A DNA stretch of 50,353 bases from Pseudomonas cichorii (GCF_003700275.1 NZ_RBRE01000080.1:1-50353), one strand, 5' to 3'. Counted from the first letter of the stretch, positions 25,690-35,536 are shown. Program-made: numbers and translations. The notes: generated by a model from the letters alone, not told the origin.

Positions 25690-26685
25690 TCATGGAAAAA
25701 GACGGGTCAGCCGCTCATCGAACCAGGTGACGAAGGCCGCGCCGGGCAGCGCATCCACCGCCAGATACCACCAGTCATCCGCAGCGAAGGAGCGGCACTT
25801 CACGGCATCCTTCTCGGTCATGACCAACGGCAGCGAGGGCGTGAAAGTGAGCGCCTCGGCGCTGTATCGCGCATGGTCGGCAAAAGCGTGCTCTACAGGC
25901 CGCCAGTGTAGTCCTTCGAGGGTCTTGAAGAAACGTTGCGGGTTGCCGATACCGGCCACCGCATGCAGCGCCTGGCCCGCCGGGAAGTAATCCACCGGCT
26001 GGCGCTCGCCGCTGCGCAGATTGACCAGCGCCGAAGGCTTGAGCACAAAGCCATAGCCGTCGTCGCGATCTTCAATAGAGCCGTTATAGAGCAGCGCATC
26101 GACACTGTTCAATCGCTCGACCGGCTCACGCAACGGCCCGGCAGGCAGGCAGCGCCGATTGCCCAGGCCGCGTGCGGCATCGATCAGCACCAGTTCGATA
26201 TCACGCGCCAGACGATAATGTTGCAGACCGTCGTCCGACAGAATGAGGTCCAGAGGTTCGGCAGCCAGCAAGGCGCGCACGGCACGACTGCGGTCAGGGT
26301 CGATCATCAGCGGTACGCCGCAACGCTGTACGATCTGCAAAGGCTCGTCGCCCGCTTCGTCGGCAGTCTGATCCGGCATGACCCGCCACGGCAGGCTTGG
26401 CGGCTTCGCACCATAGCCGCGACTGACGACACCGACGCGCAGGCCACGGCTGCGGCAGTGTTCGATCATCCACAGGATCAGCGGCGTCTTGCCGGTGCCG
26501 CCCACGGTAATGTTGCCGACCACCACCACCGGCACGGGCGCGCGGTAGATATCGCCCTCGCCCTCCAGGAAACGCTGGCGCTTGCCGTTCACTACACGCC
26601 GGTAAAGGCTCTCAAGGGGACGCAACAGCGCCAGCGCCGGATGGCCGTTGTACCAGGCGGCGAGTAAACGATCGGTAAGTGCCAT
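25690..26685 (-). CDS. lpxK: Tetraacyldisaccharide 4'-kinase
   Basis: 331 residues. It phosphorylates the lipid A disaccharide at the 4' position at the inner membrane. The P-loop is GNITVGGTGKTP (57-68). A VSRGYGAK segment and LILSDDGLQHYRLARDIELV (Walker-B-like, with the catalytic base region) follow. It begins 1 bp inside the exbD stop, so it is coupled to exbD translation. Confidence 0.95.
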   Translation of the reverse strand: MALTDRLLAAWYNGHPALALLRPLESLYRRVVNGKRQRFLEGEGDIYRAPVPVVVVGNITVGGTGKTPLILWMIEHCRSRGLRVGVVSRGYGAKPPSLPWRVMPDQTADEAGDEPLQIVQRCGVPLMIDPDRSRAVRALLAAEPLDLILSDDGLQHYRLARDIELVLIDAARGLGNRRCLPAGPLREPVERLNSVDALLYNGSIEDRDDGYGFVLKPSALVNLRSGERQPVDYFPAGQALHAVAGIGNPQRFFKTLEGLHWRPVEHAFADHARYSAEALTFTPSLPLVMTEKDAVKCRSFAADDWWYLAVDALPGAAFVTWFDERLTRLFP

Positions 26686-27116
26686 CAGTTAGCCTGGTTG
26701 GCCTCGACTGTGGTCATGCGCAGGTGGCTGAAACCCAGCTTGCCTGCCGCGTCCATGGCGGTGATGACGGATTGGTGAGGGGTCTTGCCATCGGCGCTGA
26801 TCGACAGCGGCAGGCTGGTATCGCCCGCCGACTCGCGTTGCAGTGCTTCGATCAGGGTCGCCAGATCGTTTTTCGGCAGCAACTGGTTGTTCAGGGAAAA
26901 CAGGCCGTCGGCATTGATGGCGATATCCAGATGCTTGAGGCTGGCCTCGTTGTCCGGCGTGCCGGTCACCGCCTGCGGCAGGTCCACGCGCAACTGGGTT
27001 TCACGGGTGAATGTCGTGGTGACAATGAAAAACAGCAGCAGGATGAACACCACGTCGATCAACGATACGAGGTTGATATCGATGTTCTCTCGTGGCTTGC
27101 GACGGCGAAATTTCAC
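26685..27116 (-). CDS. exbD: ExbD/TolR-type proton-channel subunit
   Basis: 143 residues with one membrane helix (about 14-36) holding the essential aspartate, Asp21 in SLIDVVFILLLFF, and a periplasmic domain after it. With the upstream ExbB-type gene it should form an energising complex using the proton gradient. The cognate TonB/TolA partner is not in this window. The gene overlaps exbB by 4 bp and lpxK by 1 bp. Confidence 0.9.
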   Translation of the reverse strand: MKFRRRKPRENIDINLVSLIDVVFILLLFFIVTTTFTRETQLRVDLPQAVTGTPDNEASLKHLDIAINADGLFSLNNQLLPKNDLATLIEALQRESAGDTSLPLSISADGKTPHQSVITAMDAAGKLGFSHLRMTTVEANQAN

Positions 27117-27787
27117 TTCTTCTTGCCCCCGGTCCTGGCCAGGGATTTCAGATCGACCGGCGCATCGACCAGATCCACATCACGGTCGCCCTGCACCACT
27201 TCCACCAGACGAATCGCCTGTTGCTCCATGCCGACCACCAGCTCATCGACACGGCTTTGCAAAAAACGATGGAAGAAAATCGCTGGAATCGCGACGATCA
27301 GGCCCGACGCGGTACAGATCAGCGCCTTGGAAATACCGCCCGCCAGAACCCCGGCATTGGCCGTGGCCCCCGTGCTGTTGAACGATGCGAAGATATCGAT
27401 CATGCCCAGCACCGTACCCAGCAGACCCAGCAAGGGCGCCATGGCAGCGATGGAGCCGAGGGCACTGAGGTAGCGCTCCAGATCATGGATGACCCGTGCG
27501 GCGGCTTCTTCAATGCACTCTTTCATGATCTCGCGACCATGCTTGGAGTTGGCCAGCCCCGCAGCGAGGATTTCACCCAATGGCGAATCGGCACGCAGCA
27601 GCTTGAGCTTTTCGTTGTCCAGTTTCTTTTCCTGGATCCACTGCCAGACCTGACCCAGCAGGTGCGGCGGGGTAATCCGGCTGGCACGCAACGTCCAGAG
27701 ACGCTCGATGATGATGCCGGCAGCGGCAATGGAACTCAAAATGATCGGCAACATCATCCAGCCGCCAGATTTGACCAGTTCCCACAC
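27113..27787 (-). CDS. exbB: ExbB/TolQ-type (MotA family) proton-channel subunit
   Basis: 224 residues from a GTG at 27787, chosen because CAGGGAG lies 8 nt upstream; an earlier GTG at 27817 would add ten residues. Three membrane helices: about 8-26, and two in the conserved second half (LSALGSIAAMAPLLGLLGTV and the later ALICTASGLIVAIPAIFF). The conserved LLGLLGTVLGMI and GISKALICTA segments identify the MotA/TolQ/ExbB family. It is encoded with exbD next to lpxK, a site occupied by msbA in E. coli. Confidence 0.9.
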   Translation of the reverse strand: MWELVKSGGWMMLPIILSSIAAAGIIIERLWTLRASRITPPHLLGQVWQWIQEKKLDNEKLKLLRADSPLGEILAAGLANSKHGREIMKECIEEAAARVIHDLERYLSALGSIAAMAPLLGLLGTVLGMIDIFASFNSTGATANAGVLAGGISKALICTASGLIVAIPAIFFHRFLQSRVDELVVGMEQQAIRLVEVVQGDRDVDLVDAPVDLKSLARTGGKKK

Positions 27788-27869
27788 AGTGACCACTCCC
27801 TGAAAAATTGGCGCCACTCTAACATAGGCTCGCCGACTGTCCGAAGCCCGAGATCAACATCCGTCCATT

Positions 27870-30086
27870 TCAGTCACGCCAGAAGCGTCGCTCACCGCGC
27901 TCGGCCTGCGGCTGGCCGAAGGTTCCCAGTTGCAGTCCGATGGCTCCGAGCTCGGCGCTGTCATGACTGGCAATACCCTGCCAGCGATAACGCGCCATGA
28001 CCAGCGGATGAGGATGACCGAACGCATTGTTGCGACCACGTGAAATCAGCACGCCCACCGGCGCCACCGCGCGCAGGAACAGCCTGGAAGAGGATGTGCG
28101 GCTGCCATGATGCGGCGCCTGCAACCAATGGGCGCGCACATCGAAATCGCTGTTCAGCACCGCATGTTCGGCCTCGACGTCGATATCTCCGGTCAGCAGC
28201 AATCGCTCGCCGCTGGCTTCGACACTCAGCATGCAGGACGACTGGTTGCCCTCTGCGGCCTGCTCCCAGCGCCAGGTCGCAAAGCGCACACCATCCCATT
28301 CCCATGTTTCATCATTACTGCATAGCCGGACATTCAAGGCTGGATCGAGCCTGGCCAGCTCACCGCCCAATACCCTGGAAACCGGCAGTGCCCGATGGAT
28401 CGCCAGCGCGCCACCGGCATGGTCGGCATCGGCGTGACTGAGCAGCATCAGGTCCAGCCTGCGTACACCGGCCTTGCGTATCGCCGGCAGCACCACGCGC
28501 TGACCGATATCGAACTCACCGAAGCGCGGCCCGGCGTCATACAGCAGCGCGTGCTGACGGGTGCGCAAGAGAATCGCCAGCCCCTGCCCGACATCCAGTT
28601 GCAGCACCTCGACCTGGCCATGAGGCACCGATTTGAGTGGTGGAAAAATACACAGCAATAACAACGGCCAGCCCAGCAGGCGCATGGGCATGCCCTGAGG
28701 CAGCAATAACAGCAGAGCCCCCAGCAGGCTCAGCGCCCAGGCCCAGACAGGCACTTTGCTTGGCAGCCAGGCAGGCAGAACTCCGGCCACCATGCCGAGA
28801 AAAACGAATAATCCGTTCAGCGCAGCACCGGCCAGCCATAACAGCCCTTCGCCGATAATCGGGATCGGCAGCAGCAGCGTGCCCAGCAAGGCAGGCGGCA
28901 AGACAATCAGACTGACCCAAGGCACAGCCAACAGATTGGCGAGTGGGCCACTGATACTCACCGGCAGGTTCAGGGCCAGCAGGATCGGCAGAAGACCAAT
29001 GGCAATCAACCACTGTGCACGGGTCCAGCTCTGCCAGCGGCTCCAGGCGCCGAGCCGTCCACCAAAGATCAGGAGCAGAATCGCCACCGCCGCAAACGAC
29101 AGCCAGAAGCCGGGTTGCAGGCTGACCAGAGGCTCGAAGATCAGCACCACATTGAGCGACAGCAACAGCGGCCAGAGCAGCCCCAGGTAACGAAAGCGCA
29201 AACGCCAGAGCAGAACCATGCCGACCATGACACAGGCACGTCGCACCGGCACCTCGAACCCGGCCAGCAGTCCATAGCCCAGCGCCGCGCAGAAGGCCAG
29301 GCCGCAAGCCCAGGGCAGCCAGGGCCAGCTCTGCGGCCACAACCCCCAGCGAGCCAGCCCGGCGACCAGCAGGTAAACCACCCCCGCCAACAGACCGATA
29401 TGCTGGCCGGAAATCACCAGCAAATGCACGGTGCCGGTATCCTGCAACACTTGCCAGTCGGCACTCGACAGCCCCGAACCATCGCCCAGCACCAGCGCCG
29501 CCAGCCCGCCTTCCCGGCCTTGCGCATCAACGGCCAGCAAGCGCTGGCGAATCCCGTCACGCCATGCGGCGCGGGCAGGCGCCAGCAATTGTCCATCCAC
29601 TACCGTGCCGGTCGCGCCGATGCGCTGGGCCAGCAACCAGGCCTGGTAATCAAAGGCATCGGGATTGACCAGACCGGCAGGCCGCTTGAGTTTGACCGCC
29701 AGTCTCCAGCGTTCGCCACTGTGCACTTGCGGGCCGCCATACCAGGCCATGCGAATGCGCTGCGGCAACTGCGCACGCCGCGACCGGGCATCTTCCAGCT
29801 CGAAACGCACCACGCCTTCGGCTGAACCCGGCAAACCGACCACCTTGCCTTGCAGCCATAATGTCTGGCCATCGAGCCGTGGCAATAGCCGGTCATCCAG
29901 CGCCGATTGCGCCGAAATGCACGCCCAGGTGAGACCGAACAGAAACAGGGCCAGTGGATAGGTGCGAAACGGCAACAGCATCAAGCCGAGCACCGGCATC
30001 AGCAGCAATAGCCAGACTGGCGGCAATGCTGGCAGAAAACGCAGGGCCAACAGACCCAGAGCAAGCGCGATCATCCCTGTGCGCAT
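27870..30086 (-). CDS. comEC: ComEC/Rec2-type DNA internalisation protein
   Basis: 738 residues from the ATG at 30086, which has a GAGGG site 6 nt upstream; an ATG two codons earlier has none. The N-terminal part has several membrane helices and a DUF4131-type region. A competence domain follows (DTGTVHLLVISGQHIGLLAG, about 220-240). The C-terminal third is a metallo-beta-lactamase-fold domain with LSHADADHAGG. ComEC forms the inner-membrane channel for single-stranded DNA uptake. Full-length with no obvious defect, so natural-transformation capacity is possible if the type IV pilus genes are present. Confidence 0.93.
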   Translation of the reverse strand: MRTGMIALALGLLALRFLPALPPVWLLLLMPVLGLMLLPFRTYPLALFLFGLTWACISAQSALDDRLLPRLDGQTLWLQGKVVGLPGSAEGVVRFELEDARSRRAQLPQRIRMAWYGGPQVHSGERWRLAVKLKRPAGLVNPDAFDYQAWLLAQRIGATGTVVDGQLLAPARAAWRDGIRQRLLAVDAQGREGGLAALVLGDGSGLSSADWQVLQDTGTVHLLVISGQHIGLLAGVVYLLVAGLARWGLWPQSWPWLPWACGLAFCAALGYGLLAGFEVPVRRACVMVGMVLLWRLRFRYLGLLWPLLLSLNVVLIFEPLVSLQPGFWLSFAAVAILLLIFGGRLGAWSRWQSWTRAQWLIAIGLLPILLALNLPVSISGPLANLLAVPWVSLIVLPPALLGTLLLPIPIIGEGLLWLAGAALNGLFVFLGMVAGVLPAWLPSKVPVWAWALSLLGALLLLLPQGMPMRLLGWPLLLLCIFPPLKSVPHGQVEVLQLDVGQGLAILLRTRQHALLYDAGPRFGEFDIGQRVVLPAIRKAGVRRLDLMLLSHADADHAGGALAIHRALPVSRVLGGELARLDPALNVRLCSNDETWEWDGVRFATWRWEQAAEGNQSSCMLSVEASGERLLLTGDIDVEAEHAVLNSDFDVRAHWLQAPHHGSRTSSSRLFLRAVAPVGVLISRGRNNAFGHPHPLVMARYRWQGIASHDSAELGAIGLQLGTFGQPQAERGERRFWRD

Positions 30087-30197
30087 GAACATCCCTCAAA
30101 GCGGTGAGCCTTTAAGGATTAGCGCAAGGAATGGAATCTGGAGGAATGGAGTGTTACGGGTGTTGTTCTGTGACAACAGATTTCAACGCCCCGATGG

Positions 30198-30280
30198 GAG
30201 CCAATTCATTCGCGAAGACGGCATACAGAACGATAAACAGGTATCGGATGTACCGGCCTCTCGCGAATGGATTGGCGCCT
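30198..30280. repeat. REP-type inverted pair between comEC and the ABC permease
   Basis: AGCCAATTCATTCGCGA near 30199-30215 and TCGCGAATGGATTGGCG at 30261-30277 form an imperfect inverted pair about 80 bp apart. The same core occurs at 4246-4289, 35984-36011 and 46627-46715. It is the main content of the 241-bp gap. Confidence 0.7.
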
Positions 30281-30286
30281 ACAGAT

Positions 30287-30316
30287 GGCCTTACCGTTGC
30301 GGGCAGAGGTAAGGCC
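30287..30316 (-). terminator. Hairpin downstream of the ABC permease
   Basis: GGCCTTACC (30287-30295) and GGTAAGGCC (30308-30316), a 9-bp perfect stem just after the permease stop. No T-run follows, so termination strength is uncertain. Confidence 0.5.
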
Positions 30317-30327
30317 AGCAGGTAACG

Positions 30328-31116
30328 TTACTGACGCATGCCGCGTCCGCTGACCAGCAAACGGGCGCAGCCGATGTAAAGCACTACGGTTGCCACGATC
30401 ATGAAGGCCATGGCAATGCTGATGCGGATATCGGAAACCCCGAGGATGCCGTAGCGGAAAGCGTTGACCATGTGCAGGACCGGGTTGGCCAGCGATACGG
30501 TCTGCCAGAACGGTGGCAGCAGGCTGATGGAGTAGAACACCCCGCCCAGATAGGTCAAAGGCGTCAGCACGAAGGTCGGGATAATCGAGATATCGTCGAA
30601 GTTACGCGCAAAGACCGCGTTGATGAAGCCCAGCAGCGAGAAGATGGTTGCGGTCAGGACAACCACGATAATCGTCACGCCAAGGTGATGCACTTGCAGG
30701 TCGGTGAAGAACATCGACAGCAGGGTCACGATCAGGCCGACCATCAGGCCGCGCAATACGCCACCCAGGGTATAACCCACCAGAATGGTATGCGGCGAAA
30801 CCGGAGAAACCATCAGTTCTTCGATGGAGTGCTGGAACTTGGCACCGAAGAAGCTCGATACCACGTTGCCATACGAGTTGGTGATCACCGACATCATGAT
30901 CAGGCCCGGCACGATGTACTGCATGTAGGTGAAACCACCCATATCGCCGATCTGTCGGCCGATCAGGTTACCGAAGATCACGAAGTACAGCACCATGGTG
31001 ATCGCTGGCGGCAGCAGGGTCTGGGGCCAGATCCGCATGAAGCGTCGTACTTCACGATAAACGATGGTGTTCAGGGCAACCATGTTGGGACGAAATTCAC
31101 CGCTCTGGCCGGTCAT
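30328..31116 (-). CDS. ABC-2 type transporter permease (YadH-like)
   Basis: 262 residues with six hydrophobic segments typical of ABC-2 permeases. An N-terminal amphipathic helix precedes the membrane part (VYREVRRFMRIWPQTLLPP). FMVSPVS-like coupling sequence EELMVSPVSPHTILVG and LTPLTYLGGVFYSI are characteristic. Paired with the ATPase gene upstream (4-bp overlap). The substrate is unknown; related exporters handle drugs or polysaccharides. The pair resembles PAO1 PA2811/PA2812. Confidence 0.88.
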   Translation of the reverse strand: MTGQSGEFRPNMVALNTIVYREVRRFMRIWPQTLLPPAITMVLYFVIFGNLIGRQIGDMGGFTYMQYIVPGLIMMSVITNSYGNVVSSFFGAKFQHSIEELMVSPVSPHTILVGYTLGGVLRGLMVGLIVTLLSMFFTDLQVHHLGVTIIVVVLTATIFSLLGFINAVFARNFDDISIIPTFVLTPLTYLGGVFYSISLLPPFWQTVSLANPVLHMVNAFRYGILGVSDIRISIAMAFMIVATVVLYIGCARLLVSGRGMRQ

Positions 31117-32045
31117 AGAGCCACCTTCGCCAGATTTTTTTCCACCAGGGACACAAACAGCTCCTCAAGTCGGTTGGATTTGTTACGCAGGCTCAGCACT
31201 TCGATGTTCTGCAGGGCCAGTTGACTGAACAGAGCGGTGATGCCAACGCTCTTGTCGACCTGGACTTCCAGAGTATGGCTATCCAGCAGCTTGCAGGGGT
31301 AACCGAGCAGTTGCGGCGCGCTCTGGTAGGCATTCTTCAGGTCCAGCACGAACGTCTCGACGGTCAGGGTGTTGAGCAACTGCTTCATGCCCATGTTCTG
31401 GACAATCACCCCATGGTCGATGATGCCGATGTTGCGGCACAGCTGTTCAGCCTCTTCCAGATAGTGGGTGGTGAGGATGATGGTGATGCCTTTCTGGTTC
31501 AGCTCGGTGAGAAAGGTCCACATCGAACGGCGCAGTTCGATATCCACGCCCGCAGTCGGTTCATCGAGAATCAGCAGGCGCGGTTCATGGATCAGTGCGC
31601 GGGCAATCATCAGGCGGCGCTTCATGCCACCGGACAGCGAGCGCGAGGGCACGTCACGCTTGTCCCACAGCCCCAACTGGGTCAGGTACTGCTCGGCGCG
31701 CTCCTTGGCGATCTTCATCGGAATACCGTAGTAACCGGCCTGGGTCACGACGATATCGAAGGTCTTTTCAAACTGGTTGAAGTTGAACTCCTGAGGCACC
31801 ACGCCGATGCAGCGCTTGAGTGCTGCCGGCTCGCGATCCAGGTCGTGACCGAAGATATTCACGGTACCGCCGGTCTTGTTGACCAGAGTCGAGATGATGC
31901 CGATGGTTGTGGATTTGCCGGCGCCGTTGGGGCCGAGCAAGGCGAAGAAATCACCTTCGGCGACATCCAGATCGATACCACTCAGGGCCTGGAAACCGTT
32001 GCCGTAGGTTTTGGTTAGCTGCCGGATGGACAGAGCGGAACTCAT
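31113..32045 (-). CDS. ABC transporter ATP-binding protein (YadG-like)
   Basis: 310 residues from the ATG at 32045; 14 upstream codons are open but not family-like. Walker A is GPNGAGKST, signature SLSGGMKRRLMIARAL, Walker B LLILDEPTAGVD, H-loop TTHYLEEAEQLC. A C-terminal segment of about 80 residues follows the nucleotide-binding domain, as in DrrA/YadG ATPases. Same-strand overlap with the permease gene. Confidence 0.94.
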   Translation of the reverse strand: MSSALSIRQLTKTYGNGFQALSGIDLDVAEGDFFALLGPNGAGKSTTIGIISTLVNKTGGTVNIFGHDLDREPAALKRCIGVVPQEFNFNQFEKTFDIVVTQAGYYGIPMKIAKERAEQYLTQLGLWDKRDVPSRSLSGGMKRRLMIARALIHEPRLLILDEPTAGVDIELRRSMWTFLTELNQKGITIILTTHYLEEAEQLCRNIGIIDHGVIVQNMGMKQLLNTLTVETFVLDLKNAYQSAPQLLGYPCKLLDSHTLEVQVDKSVGITALFSQLALQNIEVLSLRNKSNRLEELFVSLVEKNLAKVAL

Positions 32046-32227
32046 AGCGGAAAACACACCAATCAAAGAAGAAAGAAAATAGATCAATTCTGAAATAGCT
32101 GCTTACAAGTCAACACAGCCAGCGCCATGGTGCTTGGCTGCGTCAAACAAGTACAGGTACATCTATTGATAGTCAGTATTAACAGCAGGCCAGATAGCCA
32201 CGAAGCAACCGGCCTGCCGCACGGGAC

Positions 32228-32851
32228 TCAGGTCAGCGGCGTCATGACCGCCTTCCGGTAGGCCGGGCGCGTCTTCAGACGCTCATACCAGGCTTTGAGA
32301 TGAGGCAACTCGGGACGTTCAATCGGCATTTCAAACCAGCCATAGGCAAAGCAGCCCAGCGGAATGTCACCCATGCCGAATACCTCGCCAGACAGATAGG
32401 GCTGCCGAGACAGCGCTTCGTCAGCCAGCCGCAACAAGCCGTGCAGAGTCTGGATACCCTCGTTGATCTTGCCCCAGTCCTGCTTTTCGGCTGGCGTGCG
32501 CACCACGCCCCAGAACACCAGGCTGAAGGGGGCCGCGATGGTCGACGTGGTCCAGTCCATCCATTTGTCACCCTGGGCACGGGCTTGCGGGTCGGCTGGG
32601 TACAACGGCGTATCGGGGGCATGCAGCGCGGCGAGGTAACGCACGATGGCGTTGGATTCCCAGAGCACGAAATCGCCGTCTTCGATCATGGGGATCCGAC
32701 CGTTGGGGTTCTTGCCCCGGTAGTCGGCACCATCGACCAGCCCGAATGCGCCGCCGGCATCCTGAGTTTCGTATGGCACGCCGACTTCTTCGGCAATCCA
32801 CAGTGCCTTGCGCACATTACTGGAATTCTTGCGGCCCCAGATCTTGAGCAT
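32228..32851 (-). CDS. Glutathione S-transferase family protein
   Basis: 207 residues from the ATG at 32851 (MLKIWGRKNSSNVRKALWIAEEVG). The N-terminal thioredoxin-fold region holds the putative glutathione-contacting Ser in the RKNSSNVRK segment and the RIPMIEDGDFVLWESNAIVRYL motif. The alpha-helical C-terminal domain follows. Physiological substrate is unknown. Divergent from the acyl-CoA dehydrogenase gene, as PA2813 and PA2815 are in PAO1. Confidence 0.92.
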   Translation of the reverse strand: MLKIWGRKNSSNVRKALWIAEEVGVPYETQDAGGAFGLVDGADYRGKNPNGRIPMIEDGDFVLWESNAIVRYLAALHAPDTPLYPADPQARAQGDKWMDWTTSTIAAPFSLVFWGVVRTPAEKQDWGKINEGIQTLHGLLRLADEALSRQPYLSGEVFGMGDIPLGCFAYGWFEMPIERPELPHLKAWYERLKTRPAYRKAVMTPLT

Positions 32852-33012
32852 TGCATTCTCCCTGGCAGTTGTTGCGAAAAAATATTTGCACATCAGTCTA
32901 CCCTGAGAACACCGCAACTTCCTTGGCCATGAAAGGTCACTAACGATGTCGCCGTCTCTCTGCCGGGCGAACCGGCCTTGTCAGAGGCCAATGTCATCAC
33001 GGAGGAATACTT

Positions 33013-35460
33013 ATGCTGTTGTTGTGGATCGTTGTTCTGGTGCTCGGCATTGCCTGGCTGGCCCATCGACGCACCGAACCGCTGCCTGCGCTGGGCATCG
33101 TGGCTGTCTACCTGCTGGCGATGGGCATTTTCAGCCACGCACCGGGCTGGCTGCTGACAATTTTCTGGGTGCTCTGGCTGGCAATCCTCCTGCCATTGGC
33201 CCTGCCGGATCTACGCCGCAAATTCTTCACGGCACCGATGTTCGCCTGGTTCCAGAAAGTGTTGCCACCGATGTCCGATACCGAGCGCGATGCCATCGAC
33301 GCCGGGACCGTCTGGTGGGACGGCGAACTGTTCAGCGGTCGCCCGGACTGGGACAAGCTGCTGGCCTATCCGAAAGCGCGCCTGACCGAAGAAGAACAGG
33401 CCTTTATCGACGGACCGACCGAAGAACTGTGCGCCATGGTCAGCGACTGGGAAATCGGTCAGGCCATGGATCTGCCGCCCGAAGCCTGGGCGCATATCAA
33501 GGAACACGGTTTCTTCGCCCTGATCATCCCCAAGGAGTTCGGCGGCAAGGGTTTCTCCGCCTATGCCCACTCGCAGGTGGCGATGAAGCTGGCGACCCGC
33601 AGCGGCGACCTGGCGTCCACGGTCATGGTTCCCAACTCGCTTGGCCCGGCTGAACTGCTGCTGCATTACGGCACCGACGAACAACGCAATCACTACCTGC
33701 CGCGCCTGGCTCGCGGCGACGACATTCCCTGCTTCGCCCTCACCGGCCCGCTGGCAGGCTCCGATGCTGGCGCGATGCCCGACACCGGCATCATCTGCAA
33801 GGGCCAGTGGCAAGGCGAGGAAGTCATCGGCCTGCGTCTGAACTGGGAAAAACGCTACATCACGCTCGGTCCGGTAGCGACCTTGCTGGGCCTGGCCTTC
33901 AAAGCCCATGACCCGGACCATCTGCTGGGCGACGAAGAAGACCTGGGCATCAGCCTGGCATTGATTCCTACCGATACGCCCGGCGTGGAAATCGGTCGTC
34001 GTCACCTGCCGCTGGGCGCCGCCTTCATGAACGGCCCCAACTCCGGCAAGGATGTGTTCATTCCCCTGAGCTACCTGATCGGCGGCCAGGAAATGCTCGG
34101 CAAAGGCTGGATGATGCTGATGAACTGCCTGTCGGTAGGCCGTTCGATCTCCCTGCCTGCGGTTGGCACCGGTGCGGCCAAGTACACCAGTCTGGTAACC
34201 GGCCAGTACGCGCAGGTGCGTGAACAGTTCAATGTTCCGCTGTCGGCCTTCGAGGGGATTCAGGAAGCCCTGGCGCGTATCGGCGGCAATGCCTGGCTGA
34301 TGGACAGTGCCCGGATCCTGACCGCCAACGCCGTGGACCTGGGGGAAAAGCCTTCGGTACTGTCGGCGATCCTCAAATATCACCTGACCGAACGCGGCCG
34401 TGAATGCATTGGTCACGCCATGGATGTGCATGGCGGCAAGGGCATCATCATGGGCCCGAACAACTACCTAGGGCGCAACTGGCAGGGCGCGCCGATCTTC
34501 ATCACGGTCGAGGGCGCCAACATTCTTTCGCGCAACCTGATGATCTTCGGTCAGGGCGCGATTCGCTGCCATCCGTTCGTCCTCAAGGAAATGGCCCTGG
34601 CCGGACGCGAAGACAAGGATCAGGCACTGGCCGAGTTCGATAGCCTGCTGCTCAAGCACATTGGTTTTGCGGTGAGCAACGCGGCCAGCACGCTGATCCT
34701 CAACCTCGGCTTCGGCCATTTCGAGCGTGCTCCGGGCGACGGTCTGAGCCAGGGTTACTTCCGCGCCTTGAATCGTCAGGCGGCCGCCTTCGCGCTGCTG
34801 GCCGACTTGAGCATGATGCTGCTGGGCGGCGAACTGAAACGCCGCGAACGCCTGTCGGCCCGTCTCGGCGATGTGCTGAGCCACATGTACCTGGGTTCGG
34901 CGGCACTCAAGCGCTATCACGACCTCAATTCGCCCGATCATCTGCGTCCGCTGCTGCGCTGGGCCATGGAGGAAAGCCTGGGGCAATCCGAGCGTGCACT
35001 GGACGAGTTGCTGAGCAACTTCCCGAACCGCCTGCTGGGTGGCCTGTTGCGTGTGGTGGTGTTCCCGTTCGGGCGTCGCCACAAAGGTCCGTCGGACAAA
35101 CTGGACGCCGATGTCGCGCAGGTACTGGGCCGGGCCAAGGGCGATGCAACTCTGGAAGAGCTGCTGGCTGGCTGCTATCGCCCGCAGGCGGAAAACGATC
35201 CGGTCGCGGCCCTGCAACAGGCCTGCGATTTGCTGAGCGCCGCCCATCCGCTGCACAGAAAGCTGCAACAGGCGCTCAAGAGCGGACAGGTTCAGGCTGC
35301 TGCAGGCGAACATCTCATCGATGCAGCGCTGCGCCAGGGAATCCTGATGCCATCGGAAGCACAAACCCTGAAAACCGCAGAAGCAGCGCGGCGCAAGGTG
35401 ATTGATGTGGATGATTTCGACAAGGAGCAACTGACGCTGACGCCGGGCAAGACTCGATAA
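33013..35460 (+). CDS. fadE: FadE-type acyl-CoA dehydrogenase
   Basis: 815 residues, matching the long E. coli-type FadE (814). Two N-terminal membrane helices (about 1-18 and 25-60) anchor it to the inner membrane. An acyl-CoA dehydrogenase core follows: FFALIIPKEFGGKGFSAYAH, PCFALTGPLAGSDAGAMPD, and VEGANILSRNLMIFGQGA, which is typical of FadE. The C-terminal helical extension ends at 815. FadE catalyses the first step of fatty-acid beta-oxidation. An ideal GGAGGAAT ribosome site precedes the ATG. The gene is followed by a strong terminator. Confidence 0.94.
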   Translation: MLLLWIVVLVLGIAWLAHRRTEPLPALGIVAVYLLAMGIFSHAPGWLLTIFWVLWLAILLPLALPDLRRKFFTAPMFAWFQKVLPPMSDTERDAIDAGTVWWDGELFSGRPDWDKLLAYPKARLTEEEQAFIDGPTEELCAMVSDWEIGQAMDLPPEAWAHIKEHGFFALIIPKEFGGKGFSAYAHSQVAMKLATRSGDLASTVMVPNSLGPAELLLHYGTDEQRNHYLPRLARGDDIPCFALTGPLAGSDAGAMPDTGIICKGQWQGEEVIGLRLNWEKRYITLGPVATLLGLAFKAHDPDHLLGDEEDLGISLALIPTDTPGVEIGRRHLPLGAAFMNGPNSGKDVFIPLSYLIGGQEMLGKGWMMLMNCLSVGRSISLPAVGTGAAKYTSLVTGQYAQVREQFNVPLSAFEGIQEALARIGGNAWLMDSARILTANAVDLGEKPSVLSAILKYHLTERGRECIGHAMDVHGGKGIIMGPNNYLGRNWQGAPIFITVEGANILSRNLMIFGQGAIRCHPFVLKEMALAGREDKDQALAEFDSLLLKHIGFAVSNAASTLILNLGFGHFERAPGDGLSQGYFRALNRQAAAFALLADLSMMLLGGELKRRERLSARLGDVLSHMYLGSAALKRYHDLNSPDHLRPLLRWAMEESLGQSERALDELLSNFPNRLLGGLLRVVVFPFGRRHKGPSDKLDADVAQVLGRAKGDATLEELLAGCYRPQAENDPVAALQQACDLLSAAHPLHRKLQQALKSGQVQAAAGEHLIDAALRQGILMPSEAQTLKTAEAARRKVIDVDDFDKEQLTLTPGKTR

Positions 35461-35480
35461 GCGTCAGCTCATTTACCACA

Positions 35481-35518
35481 ACGGGCGCACAGAGCCTTAT
35501 ACTCTCGCGCCCGTTTTT
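35481..35518 (+). terminator. Rho-independent terminator after fadE
   Basis: ACGGGCGC (35481-35488) pairs with GCGCCCGT (35507-35514), then TTTTTG. The loop contains TATACT, which might also serve as the -10 of the next gene. Confidence 0.88.
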
Positions 35519-35536
35519 GTTTTTGAGGATCACACC

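Noticed and set aside
35498..35503. TATACT in the fadE terminator loop as a promoter for the PA2817-like gene
   Set aside because: The best -35 match is 19-20 bp away, which is too far; left as a note in the terminator entry.
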